From assembly GCF_025564065.1 (NCBI RefSeq), contig NZ_JAMGZK010000050.1, positions 62,001 through 126,000 of the forward strand: DNA of 64,000 nucleotides, read 5' to 3'. The notes beneath the pieces are model-generated. The model worked only from the letters and a program-made list of their open reading frames with translations, had not been told where the DNA came from and did no database searches. The translations under genes and the position numbers were made by a program. Origin of the DNA: Silvania hatchlandensis. GTDB taxonomy: Bacteria > Pseudomonadota > Gammaproteobacteria > Enterobacterales > Enterobacteriaceae. Each line of letters opens with the position of its first letter. Position 1 is the stretch's first letter. This document shows positions 18,753-27,813 of this stretch, piece after piece.

Positions 18753-19640
18753 ATGCGGCTTTTTATCGGCTTTGACGTGGGTGGAACCCACATTAAACAT
18801 GGCGTGATTGACGAAGACGGCAACGAACTGACCACCGATCAATTTGATACGCCGGACGATGAAGATACTTTCAAACAGCAGTGGCGCGAGGTGGTGGAAG
18901 CGTATCAGCAGGAGCATGAGATTGCGGCGATCGGAGTGAGCATCCCGGGCCACATCAATACCCATACCGGCGACGCGGCCAGGGCCGGGGCGCTGGAGTA
19001 CCTTGATAACGTCAATCTGTACGCGCTGTTCTCTGAGCTGACCGACCTGCCCACTGTTGTCGATAATGACGCCAGTTGCGCCGCGCTGGGCGAACGCTGG
19101 TGCGGTGCAGGGCGCGAGTACGAGAATTTTGTCTGTATCACGGTCGGTACCGGGATCGGCGGCGGTATCGTGGTCGAGGGCGATCTCTGGCGCGGTGCAC
19201 ATCACCGGGCCGGGGAGTTCGGGGTCATCCCGGTCGGCAACAACGGCGAAGGGATGCACGTCGTCGCCTCGGCCAAAGGGCTGATGGAGGCCTGCCGTCG
19301 GGCGCTGGCGGTCTCAGAAGAGGAGATGCCGACAGGCGAAGAGCTGTTTGTGCGCATGGAGAACGATCTGCACCTGCGCGAAGCCGTCGAACAGTGGGCG
19401 CTGTTTCTTGCCCGCGGAATCTACAGCGTGATCTCGATGTTCGACCCGCAGGTGGTGTTGATTGGCGGCGGCATCAGTGAGCAGGAGAAAATCTATCGCC
19501 TGCTCGATAAGCATCTGCAAACCTTCGAGGAGTGGGACGCGCTGCAGGTGCCCATCCTGCCCTGTCAGCTGGGTAACCAGGCGGGCAGGTTGGGCGCAGT
19601 CTGGCTGGCGAAGCAAAAACTTGCCCGGGAAAAAGCCTAG
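18753..19640 (+). CDS. ROK-family sugar kinase
   Basis: A 295-residue ROK protein. The ATP-phosphate motif DVGGTHIKHG is at residues 8-17, the probable catalytic Asp is in VVDNDASCAALGE, and ITVGTGIGGG is the second phosphate-binding loop. The zinc motif CxCGxxGC found in NagK, Mlc and glucokinase-type ROK proteins is absent; the region after HHRAGEFG reads VIPVGNNGEGMH. Zinc-less members include beta-glucoside kinases (BglK), so a glycoside or sugar kinase is likely, but the substrate is unknown. A GGAGG sequence precedes the start. K-12 has yiaY (an iron-dependent alcohol dehydrogenase) in this place. Confidence 0.85.
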   Translation: MRLFIGFDVGGTHIKHGVIDEDGNELTTDQFDTPDDEDTFKQQWREVVEAYQQEHEIAAIGVSIPGHINTHTGDAARAGALEYLDNVNLYALFSELTDLPTVVDNDASCAALGERWCGAGREYENFVCITVGTGIGGGIVVEGDLWRGAHHRAGEFGVIPVGNNGEGMHVVASAKGLMEACRRALAVSEEEMPTGEELFVRMENDLHLREAVEQWALFLARGIYSVISMFDPQVVLIGGGISEQEKIYRLLDKHLQTFEEWDALQVPILPCQLGNQAGRLGAVWLAKQKLAREKA

Positions 19641-21481
19641 TCCCCGGCAAACAGCAGCGCGTCGCGCAGCAGGTGATCGTTACCCCGGCGACGGGTAAAG
19701 CCGATGCGGTTGAAATACTCGAGGATCTGTATCGCCAGCTTGCGCCCGACGTTGAGACGGTCGCGAAAGTCTGCCGCACAGGTCGAGCCACGCTCCTGAT
19801 CCAGCGCACGGATCAGGTTGGCAAAAATCACGATCCGATCGTTACGGTAATAGCGATCCTTGACGATCGCGGTAATCAGCCCCTGCTGCGCTGCATGGCG
19901 CAGCACCTGCCGCATCGTGCCTTCTTCAGTCGCGGTTTCGCGCGCTAAATCCCGCACCCACCACGGCTCGTCGCCAAACAGCGGCTCGGCCTGTTGCCAG
20001 ATGGCCTGCTGCTCCGGGGTAAAGCCCGCCTTGTGATTCGGCAGGTGCAGCCAGCCGTGATAGCTGCGCAGGTCGCCGCTCTCCCGCATCCGCTCGATCA
20101 GCCTCAGCACCAGGGCTTCATCTTCCATTGGCAGCGCCATGCGCCGTAGGCGCTCACGCCCCGGGCCCGGCTCATCCTGATGCTGCTGATGATAGGTCGC
20201 CAGGGTGTCGAGAATTTTACGCTGCCAGCGGGCGGCAACGTCCATATTCAGCAGGCTCGTTCCGGCCTGGATAAACGACGGCTGCTGCGTCAGGGCCCGC
20301 AGCCCTTCCCCGTTCAGCTGGCGTGCCCAGCCGAACGCATCCAGATCCACCGCCCCGCGCTCCAGGTGCGCCAGCAGCGCCTCCCGGTCATCGCCCGCCT
20401 GTGCCAGCGTGGCCAGCCAGTGCAGGTATTCCGGTTTACGCTTGCCGCGGCGTGGCGGATTGAGCGTCACCACCCGCGCCCCGGCCAGGGTGATCCGCGC
20501 AGAGATATCGCGCAGCACCAGCCGGTCGTTATCGGCCAGCCACAGCGGGGCGTCAAAGACCAGCTCCGCCAGCGCGCCCTCCAGCAGCGAGACGCGGCCG
20601 GTGACATGGCTGGCCGCATGGTGAATATGCAGCGGCTGCCACTGGGTCAGCGGCACATCGCCCTGCAGAGCGACAATCAGGCGCGTGGCCGGTTCCGGGG
20701 GGGCGTCGGACAGCAGCCAGTCGCCGCGGTTCAGCTGCGCTTTTTCGGTATCGCCCACCAGATTCAGGGCAATACGCTGGCCGGCCTGCGCCTGGTCGAC
20801 AGGCTGATTCTGGGCGTGCAGCCCGCGAATTCGCACCGGTTTGTTAACCCCGGTGAGCCACAGGCTATCGCCAATGCGCACTTCGCCTGACCGCGCCGTG
20901 CCGGTCACCACCAGCCCGGCCCCTTTAACGGTAAACGCCCGGTCGATCGCCAGACGAAAGCGTTGGTGATCGGCGTGGGCGCGGGCAGGCAACTGCTGCA
21001 GATGGTCGCGTAACGCGTCGATTCCGCGCCCTTCGGTGGCGACGGTGACAAACAGGTCGGCATCGGCAAAGCCGTATTCCCGCAGGGTAGCCTGCACCTG
21101 CTCGCGCACCGCCTCTACCTGCGCCTCGTCGACGCGGTCGGCCTTGGTCAACGCCACCGTCAGCTGTGGATTGCCGGTCAGCTGGAGGATCTGCAGATGT
21201 TCACGCGTCTGCGCCATCACTCCGTCATCACAGGCCACCACCAGCAGGGCGTGATCGATGCCGCCCACGCCCGCCAGCATGTTGGACAGAAATTTTTCGT
21301 GTCCGGGGACATCGATAAACCCCAGCACCCGGCCATCCGGCTGGGGCCAGTAGGCATAACCGAGATCGATGGTCATGCCGCGTTTTTTCTCTTCCGGCAG
21401 ACGGTCGGCATTCACGCCAGTGATCGCCTGCAGCAGTGTCGTTTTGCCGTGGTCAACGTGCCCGGCAGTGGCAATAATCAT
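19637..21481 (-). CDS. selB: Selenocysteine-specific elongation factor SelB
   Basis: SelB delivers selenocysteyl-tRNA(Sec) to the ribosome at UGA codons that carry a SECIS hairpin. The 614-residue protein has an N-terminal EF-Tu-like GTPase domain with GHVDHGKT (G1), DVPGHE (G3) and TKAD (G4). Domains II and III follow, then a C-terminal half of winged-helix domains (roughly residues 375-614) that bind the SECIS RNA. Its start overlaps the selA stop in ATGA. Its stop overlaps that of the convergent ROK kinase gene in the palindrome CTAG. Confidence 0.97.
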   Translation of the reverse strand: MIIATAGHVDHGKTTLLQAITGVNADRLPEEKKRGMTIDLGYAYWPQPDGRVLGFIDVPGHEKFLSNMLAGVGGIDHALLVVACDDGVMAQTREHLQILQLTGNPQLTVALTKADRVDEAQVEAVREQVQATLREYGFADADLFVTVATEGRGIDALRDHLQQLPARAHADHQRFRLAIDRAFTVKGAGLVVTGTARSGEVRIGDSLWLTGVNKPVRIRGLHAQNQPVDQAQAGQRIALNLVGDTEKAQLNRGDWLLSDAPPEPATRLIVALQGDVPLTQWQPLHIHHAASHVTGRVSLLEGALAELVFDAPLWLADNDRLVLRDISARITLAGARVVTLNPPRRGKRKPEYLHWLATLAQAGDDREALLAHLERGAVDLDAFGWARQLNGEGLRALTQQPSFIQAGTSLLNMDVAARWQRKILDTLATYHQQHQDEPGPGRERLRRMALPMEDEALVLRLIERMRESGDLRSYHGWLHLPNHKAGFTPEQQAIWQQAEPLFGDEPWWVRDLARETATEEGTMRQVLRHAAQQGLITAIVKDRYYRNDRIVIFANLIRALDQERGSTCAADFRDRLNVGRKLAIQILEYFNRIGFTRRRGNDHLLRDALLFAGD

Positions 21482-22863
21482 TTCAGCAACATCTCCAGAA
21501 ACTGTGCTTCATCTTCAAGACAGCGTAAGTCCAGCCACAGACGTCCGTCTTTTATCCGTCCGAGCACCGGTACAGGCAGCGTTCGCCAGCGCAGGGCCAG
21601 CGCCTCCAGCTGACTGCCGCGCCCGTCGCGCGGGGTGAAGGTCAACGCCGCGCCGGGCAGTCGATCCACCGGCAGCGAGCCGCTTCCCGGCTGCGACAGA
21701 CAGGCTTCAACCCGCACCTCAAAGTCCGGGTAATGCGGCGCCACCTGCACCAACAGCCGTTCGCCCTGAAGCTGGATGTCAGCAGCCTCGCGGCTCAGCA
21801 GGCGCAGGGTCGGTAATTTTTCGGCTAACGTCTGTGGATGGAGGTAGAGCCGCAAGGTGGCGTCCAGCGCGGCGAGGGTCATTTTATCCGCGCGCAGGGT
21901 GCGTTTCAGCGGGTGCTGCTGCAATCTGGCAATAAGATCGCGTTTGCCGACGATAATCCCGGCCTGCGGCCCGCCCAGTAATTTATCGCCCGAGAAGCTC
22001 ACCAGGCTAACCCCGGCGGCAATCAGCGCCTGCGGCATCGGCTCTTTCGGTAAGCCGTACTGGCTAAGATCGACCAGCGAACCGCTGCCCAGATCGGCAA
22101 TCACCGGGACATTCATCGCCTGGCCAATCTGCGCCAGTTCGGCCTCATCGACCGCATGGGTAAACCCTTCAATCTGGTAATTGCTGGTATGCACTTTCAT
22201 CAGCAGGGCGGTGTTTTCATTGATGGCCGCCTGATAATCCCTGGCATGGGTGCGGTTGGTGGTGCCCACTTCATGCAGCCTGCACCCGGCCTGGGTCATC
22301 ACATCCGGGATGCGAAACGCGCCGCCAATCTCAACCAGCTCTCCCCGGGAGACCACCACTTCCTTCCCGTTCGCCGTGGCGGCCAGCATCAGCAGCACCG
22401 CCGCCGCGTTGTTATTCACAATGCAGGCATCTTCCGCGCCGGTAAGCTGACACAGCATCGCCGCCAGGGCACGATCGCGGTGACCGCGCCCGGCGCCGTC
22501 GAGATCGTATTCCAGCGTCACCGGTGCGCGCATCGCCTGGGTGACCGCCTCCACCGCCTCTTCTGCCAGCAGCGCCCGCCCCAGATTGGTATGCAGCACC
22601 GTGCCCGTCAGGTTAATCACCGGCCGCAGGCCCTGCGGCGCCCCCGCTGTCAGACGTTTTTCCGCTTCCTGTGCCCAGTCATCGCACCATGCCGGCAGGC
22701 CGTTTTGTGTGCGGATATGGGCGCGCGCCTCATCCTGCAGCAGGCGTAGGGTATCGACGGTCCGGGTATGACCAAACTGTTCAACAATCGGGATGATGTG
22801 GGCGTGGCGAAGCAGACGATCGGTCGCGGGAAGTTGGCTGTAGAGCGTGTTCTGAGTAGTCAT
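21478..22863 (-). CDS. selA: L-seryl-tRNA(Sec) selenium transferase
   Basis: SelA converts seryl-tRNA(Sec) to selenocysteyl-tRNA(Sec) using selenophosphate and PLP. The 461-residue protein matches E. coli SelA; the PLP lysine is Lys294 in [12 protein letters not shown]. It is first in a selAB operon with a four-base overlap to selB. No UGA-containing selenoprotein gene is visible in the window, so the users (formate dehydrogenases in related bacteria) lie elsewhere. Confidence 0.97.
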   Translation of the reverse strand: MTTQNTLYSQLPATDRLLRHAHIIPIVEQFGHTRTVDTLRLLQDEARAHIRTQNGLPAWCDDWAQEAEKRLTAGAPQGLRPVINLTGTVLHTNLGRALLAEEAVEAVTQAMRAPVTLEYDLDGAGRGHRDRALAAMLCQLTGAEDACIVNNNAAAVLLMLAATANGKEVVVSRGELVEIGGAFRIPDVMTQAGCRLHEVGTTNRTHARDYQAAINENTALLMKVHTSNYQIEGFTHAVDEAELAQIGQAMNVPVIADLGSGSLVDLSQYGLPKEPMPQALIAAGVSLVSFSGDKLLGGPQAGIIVGKRDLIARLQQHPLKRTLRADKMTLAALDATLRLYLHPQTLAEKLPTLRLLSREAADIQLQGERLLVQVAPHYPDFEVRVEACLSQPGSGSLPVDRLPGAALTFTPRDGRGSQLEALALRWRTLPVPVLGRIKDGRLWLDLRCLEDEAQFLEMLLK

Positions 22864-22938
22864 GAAAGCGCCTGACGGTTGGGGGTCAATGTCAGGCGTA
22901 ATTGTACCGCGTCCTTCGGGGAAGTGTTATCGACGACA

Positions 22939-23547
22939 TCAAGCCTTTGGCGGTTCGGTGCGGGCAAAACTTTCGCGCTGGAACAGGGTTTCGGCCAGCT
23001 TGACCAGTAAAGGACGATCGACGCACCAGCCTGGCGACACGCGGCGGAAGTTAAGGTAGCCGATGGCGCAGGCAATGGCGATGGTCGCCAGGTTGACGCT
23101 ATCGGTGGCGAGTGTACCGTCGCGGATCAACTGTTCGCACCGGTCCAGGCTGCGGCTGATTTTCTCGCGCTGGCGCAGCAGTTCTGTTTCTGACTGCTGT
23201 GCCGCCGGGCGGGCCTGTTCGCGTACCGAAGTGAGGGCGGCATCCATGATCCCGTCCGCCAGCGCTTCCGTCTGGCGAACAATCAACGCTGCTTTGCCGT
23301 CACGCGGCACCATCGCCGGGGCAATGTCCAGCAGCTCGATATAGCTGGCAATGATCGGGGAGTCGAACCAGTATTCGCCGTCATCGGTGACCAGCGCCGG
23401 AACTTTGCCCAGCGGGTTGTACTGCGCCACGCCGTTTTCGGCCTGGTAAGGTTGTTCATTAACAAATTCAAAGGTGATGCCTTTCTCCAGCAGGAGAACG
23501 GAGATTTTACGCACGAAGGGACTGGTATAACTGCCGATAAGTTTCAT
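22939..23547 (-). CDS. yibF: Glutathione S-transferase-like protein YibF
   Basis: A 202-residue GST-fold protein equal in length to E. coli YibF. The N-terminal thioredoxin-like domain has the glutathione-site stretch [19 protein letters not shown], and the helical C-terminal domain follows from about residue 85. The start at 23547 ([12 protein letters not shown]) has a GGAG sequence upstream; the frame is open 25 codons further but runs into a terminator. Substrate unknown. In K-12 an Rhs block separates yibF from yibH; here they are adjacent. Confidence 0.92.
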   Translation of the reverse strand: MKLIGSYTSPFVRKISVLLLEKGITFEFVNEQPYQAENGVAQYNPLGKVPALVTDDGEYWFDSPIIASYIELLDIAPAMVPRDGKAALIVRQTEALADGIMDAALTSVREQARPAAQQSETELLRQREKISRSLDRCEQLIRDGTLATDSVNLATIAIACAIGYLNFRRVSPGWCVDRPLLVKLAETLFQRESFARTEPPKA

Positions 23548-23593
23548 TGCCTGCTCCTTTACGCCAACAAAAAAGTAAGTATGGCCCAGGCAA

Positions 23594-23630
23594 TAAAAAA
23601 AGGCAGGCCATGCGTCGCGCATGCCTGCCT
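23594..23630 (-). terminator. Terminator of the yibI-yibH operon
   Basis: An AGGCAGG/CCTGCCT stem extended by ATGCG/CGCAT is followed, on the minus strand, by a run of T residues. It lies just after the yibH stop codon. Confidence 0.85.
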
Positions 23631-23639
23631 GAGAAAGGA

Positions 23640-24776
23640 TTAATGATCGAGATAGAGGTAGTGCATCCAGCTGGTCATGCGCAGCAGCACTTTACGCATC
23701 ACCGACACGTGCGAGAAGTGGTCTGAGTACACCGCCACCTGGGCATAGATACCGTCAGGCAGCGCGTCGACATCGGCATTTGGCTCCAGCTCGATGGTGC
23801 CAAGCACACCATCAGTACCCGGAATCACCGTTAACGACTGCAGTGCACCCTGAGCCTGATAAGAACCGCCGGGTACCACAGGCAGGATGCCAGTAAGCTT
23901 ACCGGAGAAGACCTGGCCTGGCAGGGCATTGAACACCACTTCCGCTTCATCGCCCGGTTTCAGACGCAGTAACGAGTTCTGGCGGAACTGGGCCACGATC
24001 TGCCGTTTCTGCTCAGGAATGAACACCATCACCGGACGCAGCGGCAGAGCGGCAGCATAAGTCCCCGGGCGAATCAGCACCTGAGTGATGTAGCCGTTGC
24101 TTGGCGCACGCACTATCGTCTGATCGAGGTTATAGGTCGCTTCCGCCAGCTGGGCGCGCAGGGAGGCAATCTGCGACTGCTCCCCATTAGACATGCTGTC
24201 TAACTGGCTCTGGATCTGGGTCTGCTCAGCAATCGACCCTTTTACCATCGCATCCTGCGCCAGATAATTCTGTCGGGCGTTATCAATATCGCTTTCAGAG
24301 AACGGATTCACCTTCGCCTGACTACCCTTTATATAACGCTGGTAGTCTTTAAACAGTCGGTCGCGCTCGGCGGACACCCGCGTGGTGTTGGCCTGTGCTT
24401 CAGACAACTGGGCTTTCAGAACATCAATGTTATGCGTTGCCGTTACCAGATCGGCCTTCAGGCGGTCTACTCGCGCCTGGTACCTGCCCGGATCGAGTTT
24501 AAATAACACTTCGCCTTTTTTAATGAGCTGATTATTTTTATCCGTGACTTCGCTCACGACGCCCGTGACCTGCGGCGTAATCGGAATAGAAATAACCGCT
24601 TTCTGCGCCGTAAAGGTATACGGGTGGTTATAGTTCATTAATAAAATAAGACCGGCAACAATGAAAATACCCCCCAGTGATGCTGTCGCCAGCGTCCACT
24701 GGTTTACCGGAATGCGAAATATTTTAAATATGGCCCACGCAAAGGCGACATAGGTCAATATAATCAACAGATCCAT
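23640..24776 (-). CDS. yibH: HlyD-family membrane-fusion protein YibH
   Basis: The 378-residue protein has an N-terminal membrane region (about residues 1-50), a biotinyl-lipoyl-like segment ([16 protein letters not shown]), a long alpha-helical hairpin (about 95-205) and a beta-barrel C-terminal part. This is the HlyD/EmrA periplasmic adaptor plan. It pairs with the small DUF3302 protein encoded two bases upstream, exactly as yibI-yibH in E. coli. No inner-membrane pump gene is present, so what it moves is unknown. Confidence 0.9.
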   Translation of the reverse strand: MDLLIILTYVAFAWAIFKIFRIPVNQWTLATASLGGIFIVAGLILLMNYNHPYTFTAQKAVISIPITPQVTGVVSEVTDKNNQLIKKGEVLFKLDPGRYQARVDRLKADLVTATHNIDVLKAQLSEAQANTTRVSAERDRLFKDYQRYIKGSQAKVNPFSESDIDNARQNYLAQDAMVKGSIAEQTQIQSQLDSMSNGEQSQIASLRAQLAEATYNLDQTIVRAPSNGYITQVLIRPGTYAAALPLRPVMVFIPEQKRQIVAQFRQNSLLRLKPGDEAEVVFNALPGQVFSGKLTGILPVVPGGSYQAQGALQSLTVIPGTDGVLGTIELEPNADVDALPDGIYAQVAVYSDHFSHVSVMRKVLLRMTSWMHYLYLDH

Positions 24777-24778
24777 GA

Positions 24779-25135
24779 TTATTGCTCCGACGTGTTCTTA
24801 ACGGCTGCGGCTTGCACCACGGCCAGTTTTTGTTCCAGCTCAGCTACGCGCTTTGCCAGCGCATCAACGTCGGGATTACGTTCTGGCGGTTGCATATGGT
24901 TTTGCATCCCCCAGCCGCGCTCTGGTTGATAGAGCGTTGCCCAAATCCACAGAAATGGCCAAATGGCGTGGAGCGTAAACAGGCTAATCCACCCGGCAGT
25001 ATGGATAGCATCGGCATGCGGATGGTTGCGTTTTTTTGCCATGTTATAAGGAATGTCATGAATGGCGATGATTCCATAAAAAAGAACCAGGAATACAAAC
25101 ACCAACACTCCCAGCGCAAAATAGTTGAGAAACAT
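24779..25135 (-). CDS. yibI: DUF3302 inner membrane protein YibI
   Basis: A 118-residue protein with two hydrophobic segments (about residues 4-26 and 50-68) and a charged C-terminal helix ([19 protein letters not shown]) likely to form a coiled coil. It matches the DUF3302 family (YibI/YiaW), always found next to a HlyD-like adaptor. It is first in the yibI-yibH operon. K-12 has a second such pair, yiaVW, near aldB, which is absent here. Confidence 0.88.
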   Translation of the reverse strand: MFLNYFALGVLVFVFLVLFYGIIAIHDIPYNMAKKRNHPHADAIHTAGWISLFTLHAIWPFLWIWATLYQPERGWGMQNHMQPPERNPDVDALAKRVAELEQKLAVVQAAAVKNTSEQ

Positions 25136-25481
25136 ATTTGCCTCACTGAATAAATCGTAAACTCATTAAAACAATTAAATGGTAAGCAACCACATTAATT
25201 CACTGTTAAGTAAACAGAATGAAATTCTTATCACAAATTGGCCGGGGAGTATGGTTTTTTATTCTATCTCCATGCAAGTTTAGAAGCGTGACAAAATATA
25301 TCCTGAAGAATAATAGAGTTAACTTTACAGTAAGAGCTTAATCTAGCTTGGAACTTTTCGCCACACCACATTGCAGGTGAGTATTTTTAGCTTTTCGTGT
25401 TGCATGCTTACATCCTGGCGTCTAGCGCCACAGCAGAGTTTGCCGCCGATCACATCCGGAGAAATCCGACTAAAAATACTT

Positions 25482-25497
25482 TGTGAAATTGATCACA
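25482..25497. promoter_or_regulatory. CRP site 1 upstream of mtlA
   Basis: TGTGAAATTGATCACA is a perfect match to both halves of the CRP consensus. Confidence 0.85.
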
Positions 25498-25525
25498 TTT
25501 CAGAAACAAACACACGCAATCATAA

Positions 25526-25541
25526 TGTGATCCACTTCACA
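25526..25541. promoter_or_regulatory. CRP site 2 upstream of mtlA
   Basis: TGTGATCCACTTCACA matches both CRP half-sites perfectly. Its centre is 44 bases downstream of site 1. Confidence 0.85.
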
Positions 25542-25597
25542 CCAATGGGCTAATTTCGCTTATTTTATGATCGTAAATTTTTTACAGACCGCTGTTT

Positions 25598-25613
25598 TGT
25601 GACTCAGATCACC
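25598..25613. promoter_or_regulatory. CRP site 3 upstream of mtlA
   Basis: TGTGACTCAGATCACC has one mismatch to the two CRP half-sites. Its centre is 72 bases from site 2. Confidence 0.8.
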
Positions 25614-25641
25614 CCGCCATACCCCATACACATTGCATTTA

Positions 25642-25657
25642 CGTGATTGAGATCACA
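25642..25657. promoter_or_regulatory. CRP site 4, promoter-proximal, upstream of mtlA
   Basis: CGTGATTGAGATCACA has one mismatch to the CRP half-sites. Lying about 30 bases before the likely -10 region, it is placed to activate transcription directly. Confidence 0.82.
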
Positions 25658-25798
25658 CAAAATTTCACTGTCTGGACAGTTAGATAATTAAGTGCCAGAT
25701 TTCACGTTATCAGAACAGGGCTCGGCTACCTCTGCCGCCGCGCATTAACAATAAACCTCGGGCTCAAGCCTAAGCGTAAACAGAAGAAGGGGTGTTTT

Positions 25799-27715
25799 AT
25801 GTCATCCGATTTCAAGATCAAAGTACAAAGCTTTGGTCGTTTCCTCAGCAACATGGTGATGCCAAATATCGGCGCGTTTATCGCGTGGGGTATCATCACT
25901 GCATTGTTCATTCCGACAGGGTGGTTGCCGAACGAAACGCTGGCAAAACTTGTTGGCCCAATGATTACCTATCTGTTGCCGCTGCTCATCGGTTATACCG
26001 GTGGTCGTCTGGTTGGCGGTGACCGCGGCGGTGTGGTCGGTGCAATCACCACCATGGGCGTGATCGTCGGTGCGGATATGCCGATGTTCCTCGGCGCAAT
26101 GATTGCCGGTCCGCTGGGCGGCTGGGCAATTAAGAAATTCGACGTCTGGGTTGATGGCAAAATCAAATCCGGCTTCGAAATGCTGGTAAACAACTTCTCC
26201 GCTGGCATCATCGGGATGATCCTGGCGATTCTGGCGTTCCTCGGCATTGGTCCGGCAGTTGAAGTGCTCTCCAAAATTCTGGCGGCGGGCGTTAACTTCA
26301 TGGTTGCCCACGACATGCTGCCGCTGGCGTCCATCTTTGTTGAACCGGCGAAAATCCTGTTCCTCAACAACGCCATCAACCACGGTATCTTCTCGCCGCT
26401 GGGTATTCAGCAGTCACACGACCTCGGCAAGTCTATCTTCTTCCTGATTGAAGCGAACCCGGGTCCAGGTATGGGCGTGCTGCTGGCGTACATGTTCTTT
26501 GGTCGCGGCAGTGCCAGGCAGTCTGCTGGCGGTGCGGCAATCATCCACTTCCTGGGCGGTATCCACGAAATTTACTTCCCTTACGTGCTGATGAACCCGC
26601 GTCTGATCCTCGCCGTAATCCTCGGCGGTATGACCGGCGTGTTCACCCTGAGCGTGATGGGTGGCGGTCTGGTCTCTCCTGCATCTCCAGGTTCTATCCT
26701 GGCGGTACTGGCGATGACCCCGAAAGGTGCTTACTTCGCGAACATCGCGGCAATCTGCGCGGCAATGGCCGTCTCCTTCGTGGTCTCGGCTATCCTGCTG
26801 AAAACCAGCAAAGTGAAAGAAGAAGACGATATCGAAGCGGCGACCCGTCGTATGCAGGATATGAAATCCGAGTCTAAAGGTGCTGTAGCTGCAACGCCGC
26901 TGGCTGCGGGTAGCGTCTCTAACGACCTGAGCCACGTGCGTAAAATCATCGTTGCCTGCGACGCCGGTATGGGTTCCAGCGCTATGGGTGCAGGCGTGCT
27001 GCGTAAGAAAGTCGCGGATGCGGGTCTGAGCAATATCTCTGTGACCAACAGCGCGATTAACAGCCTGCCGCCGGATGTTGACCTGGTGATCACTCACCGC
27101 GACCTGACCGAACGTGCGATGCGCCAGGTGCCACAGGCCCAGCACATTTCGCTGACCAACTTCCTCGACAGCGGTCTGTACTCCAGCCTGACCGAGCGTC
27201 TGGTTGCCGCGCAGCGTCACGAAGATAACGAAGTGAAAGTGCGTAGCAGCCTGCAGGACAGCTTCGACGAGAGCAACAGCCACCTGTTTAAACTGGGTGC
27301 GGAGAACATCTTCCTTGGCCGCACCGCGAGCCACAAAGAAGAAGCGATTCGCTTTGCCGGCGAGCAGCTGGTGAAAGGCGGCTACGTTGAGCCAGAGTAC
27401 GTTGCCGCGATGCTGGAACGTGAAAAACTGACCCCAACGTATCTGGGCGAATCCATCGCAGTGCCGCACGGTACGGTTGACGCGAAAGATCGCGTGCTGA
27501 AAACCGGCGTGGTGTTCTGCCAGTATCCAGCCGGTGTACGCTTCGGTGAAGAAGAAGACGACATCGCCCGCCTGGTGATTGGTATCGCCGCTCGCAACAA
27601 TGAGCATATCCAGGTGATCACCAGCCTGACCAACGCGCTGGACGATGAAACCGTCATTGAGCGCCTGGCCAACACCACCAGCGTTGAAGAAGTGCTGGCG
27701 CTGCTGAACAAGTAA
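25799..27715 (+). CDS. mtlA: Mannitol-specific PTS enzyme IICBA
   Basis: MtlA imports mannitol and phosphorylates it to mannitol-1-phosphate. The 638-residue protein has the full fused layout. The membrane IIC domain spans residues 1 to about 345 and includes the GGIHEIYFPY signature. The IIB domain carries the phosphocysteine Cys387 in VACDAGMGSSAMG, and the IIA domain carries the phosphohistidine His557 in AVPHGT. E. coli MtlA is one residue shorter. The gene heads the mtlADR operon and is preceded by four CRP sites; the ribosome-binding sequence is AGAAGGGG. Confidence 0.98.
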   Translation: MSSDFKIKVQSFGRFLSNMVMPNIGAFIAWGIITALFIPTGWLPNETLAKLVGPMITYLLPLLIGYTGGRLVGGDRGGVVGAITTMGVIVGADMPMFLGAMIAGPLGGWAIKKFDVWVDGKIKSGFEMLVNNFSAGIIGMILAILAFLGIGPAVEVLSKILAAGVNFMVAHDMLPLASIFVEPAKILFLNNAINHGIFSPLGIQQSHDLGKSIFFLIEANPGPGMGVLLAYMFFGRGSARQSAGGAAIIHFLGGIHEIYFPYVLMNPRLILAVILGGMTGVFTLSVMGGGLVSPASPGSILAVLAMTPKGAYFANIAAICAAMAVSFVVSAILLKTSKVKEEDDIEAATRRMQDMKSESKGAVAATPLAAGSVSNDLSHVRKIIVACDAGMGSSAMGAGVLRKKVADAGLSNISVTNSAINSLPPDVDLVITHRDLTERAMRQVPQAQHISLTNFLDSGLYSSLTERLVAAQRHEDNEVKVRSSLQDSFDESNSHLFKLGAENIFLGRTASHKEEAIRFAGEQLVKGGYVEPEYVAAMLEREKLTPTYLGESIAVPHGTVDAKDRVLKTGVVFCQYPAGVRFGEEEDDIARLVIGIAARNNEHIQVITSLTNALDDETVIERLANTTSVEEVLALLNK

Positions 27716-27726
27716 GTTCCCCACTA

Positions 27727-27786
27727 TCCCCTCTCCCACTGGGAGAGGGTTAGGGTGAGGGAAAAGCCTCACCCCAGCCCTCTCGG
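27727..27786. repeat. Dispersed palindromic repeat, copy A (mtlA-mtlD)
   Basis: CCCTCTCCC-ACT-GGGAGAGGG followed by TTAGGGTGAGGG, then a second pairing with CCTCACCCC. Related copies lie at 29986-30010 and 33856-33891. Within the operon it could act as an mRNA hairpin between mtlA and mtlD. Confidence 0.75.
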
Positions 27787-27813
27787 GTAAAAACATTGAT
27801 GAAGGTGAATACG

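Larger units (their letters stand above)
25136..25798. promoter_or_regulatory. yibI-mtlA intergenic region with the mtlA promoter
   Basis: No gene is supported in these 663 AT-rich bases. The right half is the mtlA promoter, with four CRP-type palindromes centred near 25489, 25533, 25605 and 25649. A likely -10 region, TAGATAAT, lies at about 25680-25687, next to the small palindrome CTGTCTGGACAG. A weak fifth CRP-like sequence (TGAAA-N6-TCACA) lies at 25220-25235, nearer yibI. E. coli mtlA also has an array of CRP sites. Confidence 0.85.

Noticed and set aside
20180-20890. 236-codon plus-strand open frame
   Set aside because: Antisense to selB; no motif, and selB is conserved throughout.
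21478-22863. A selenoprotein gene beside selAB
   Set aside because: No frame near selAB continues through an in-frame TGA into a recognised selenoprotein. All neighbours have ordinary stops.
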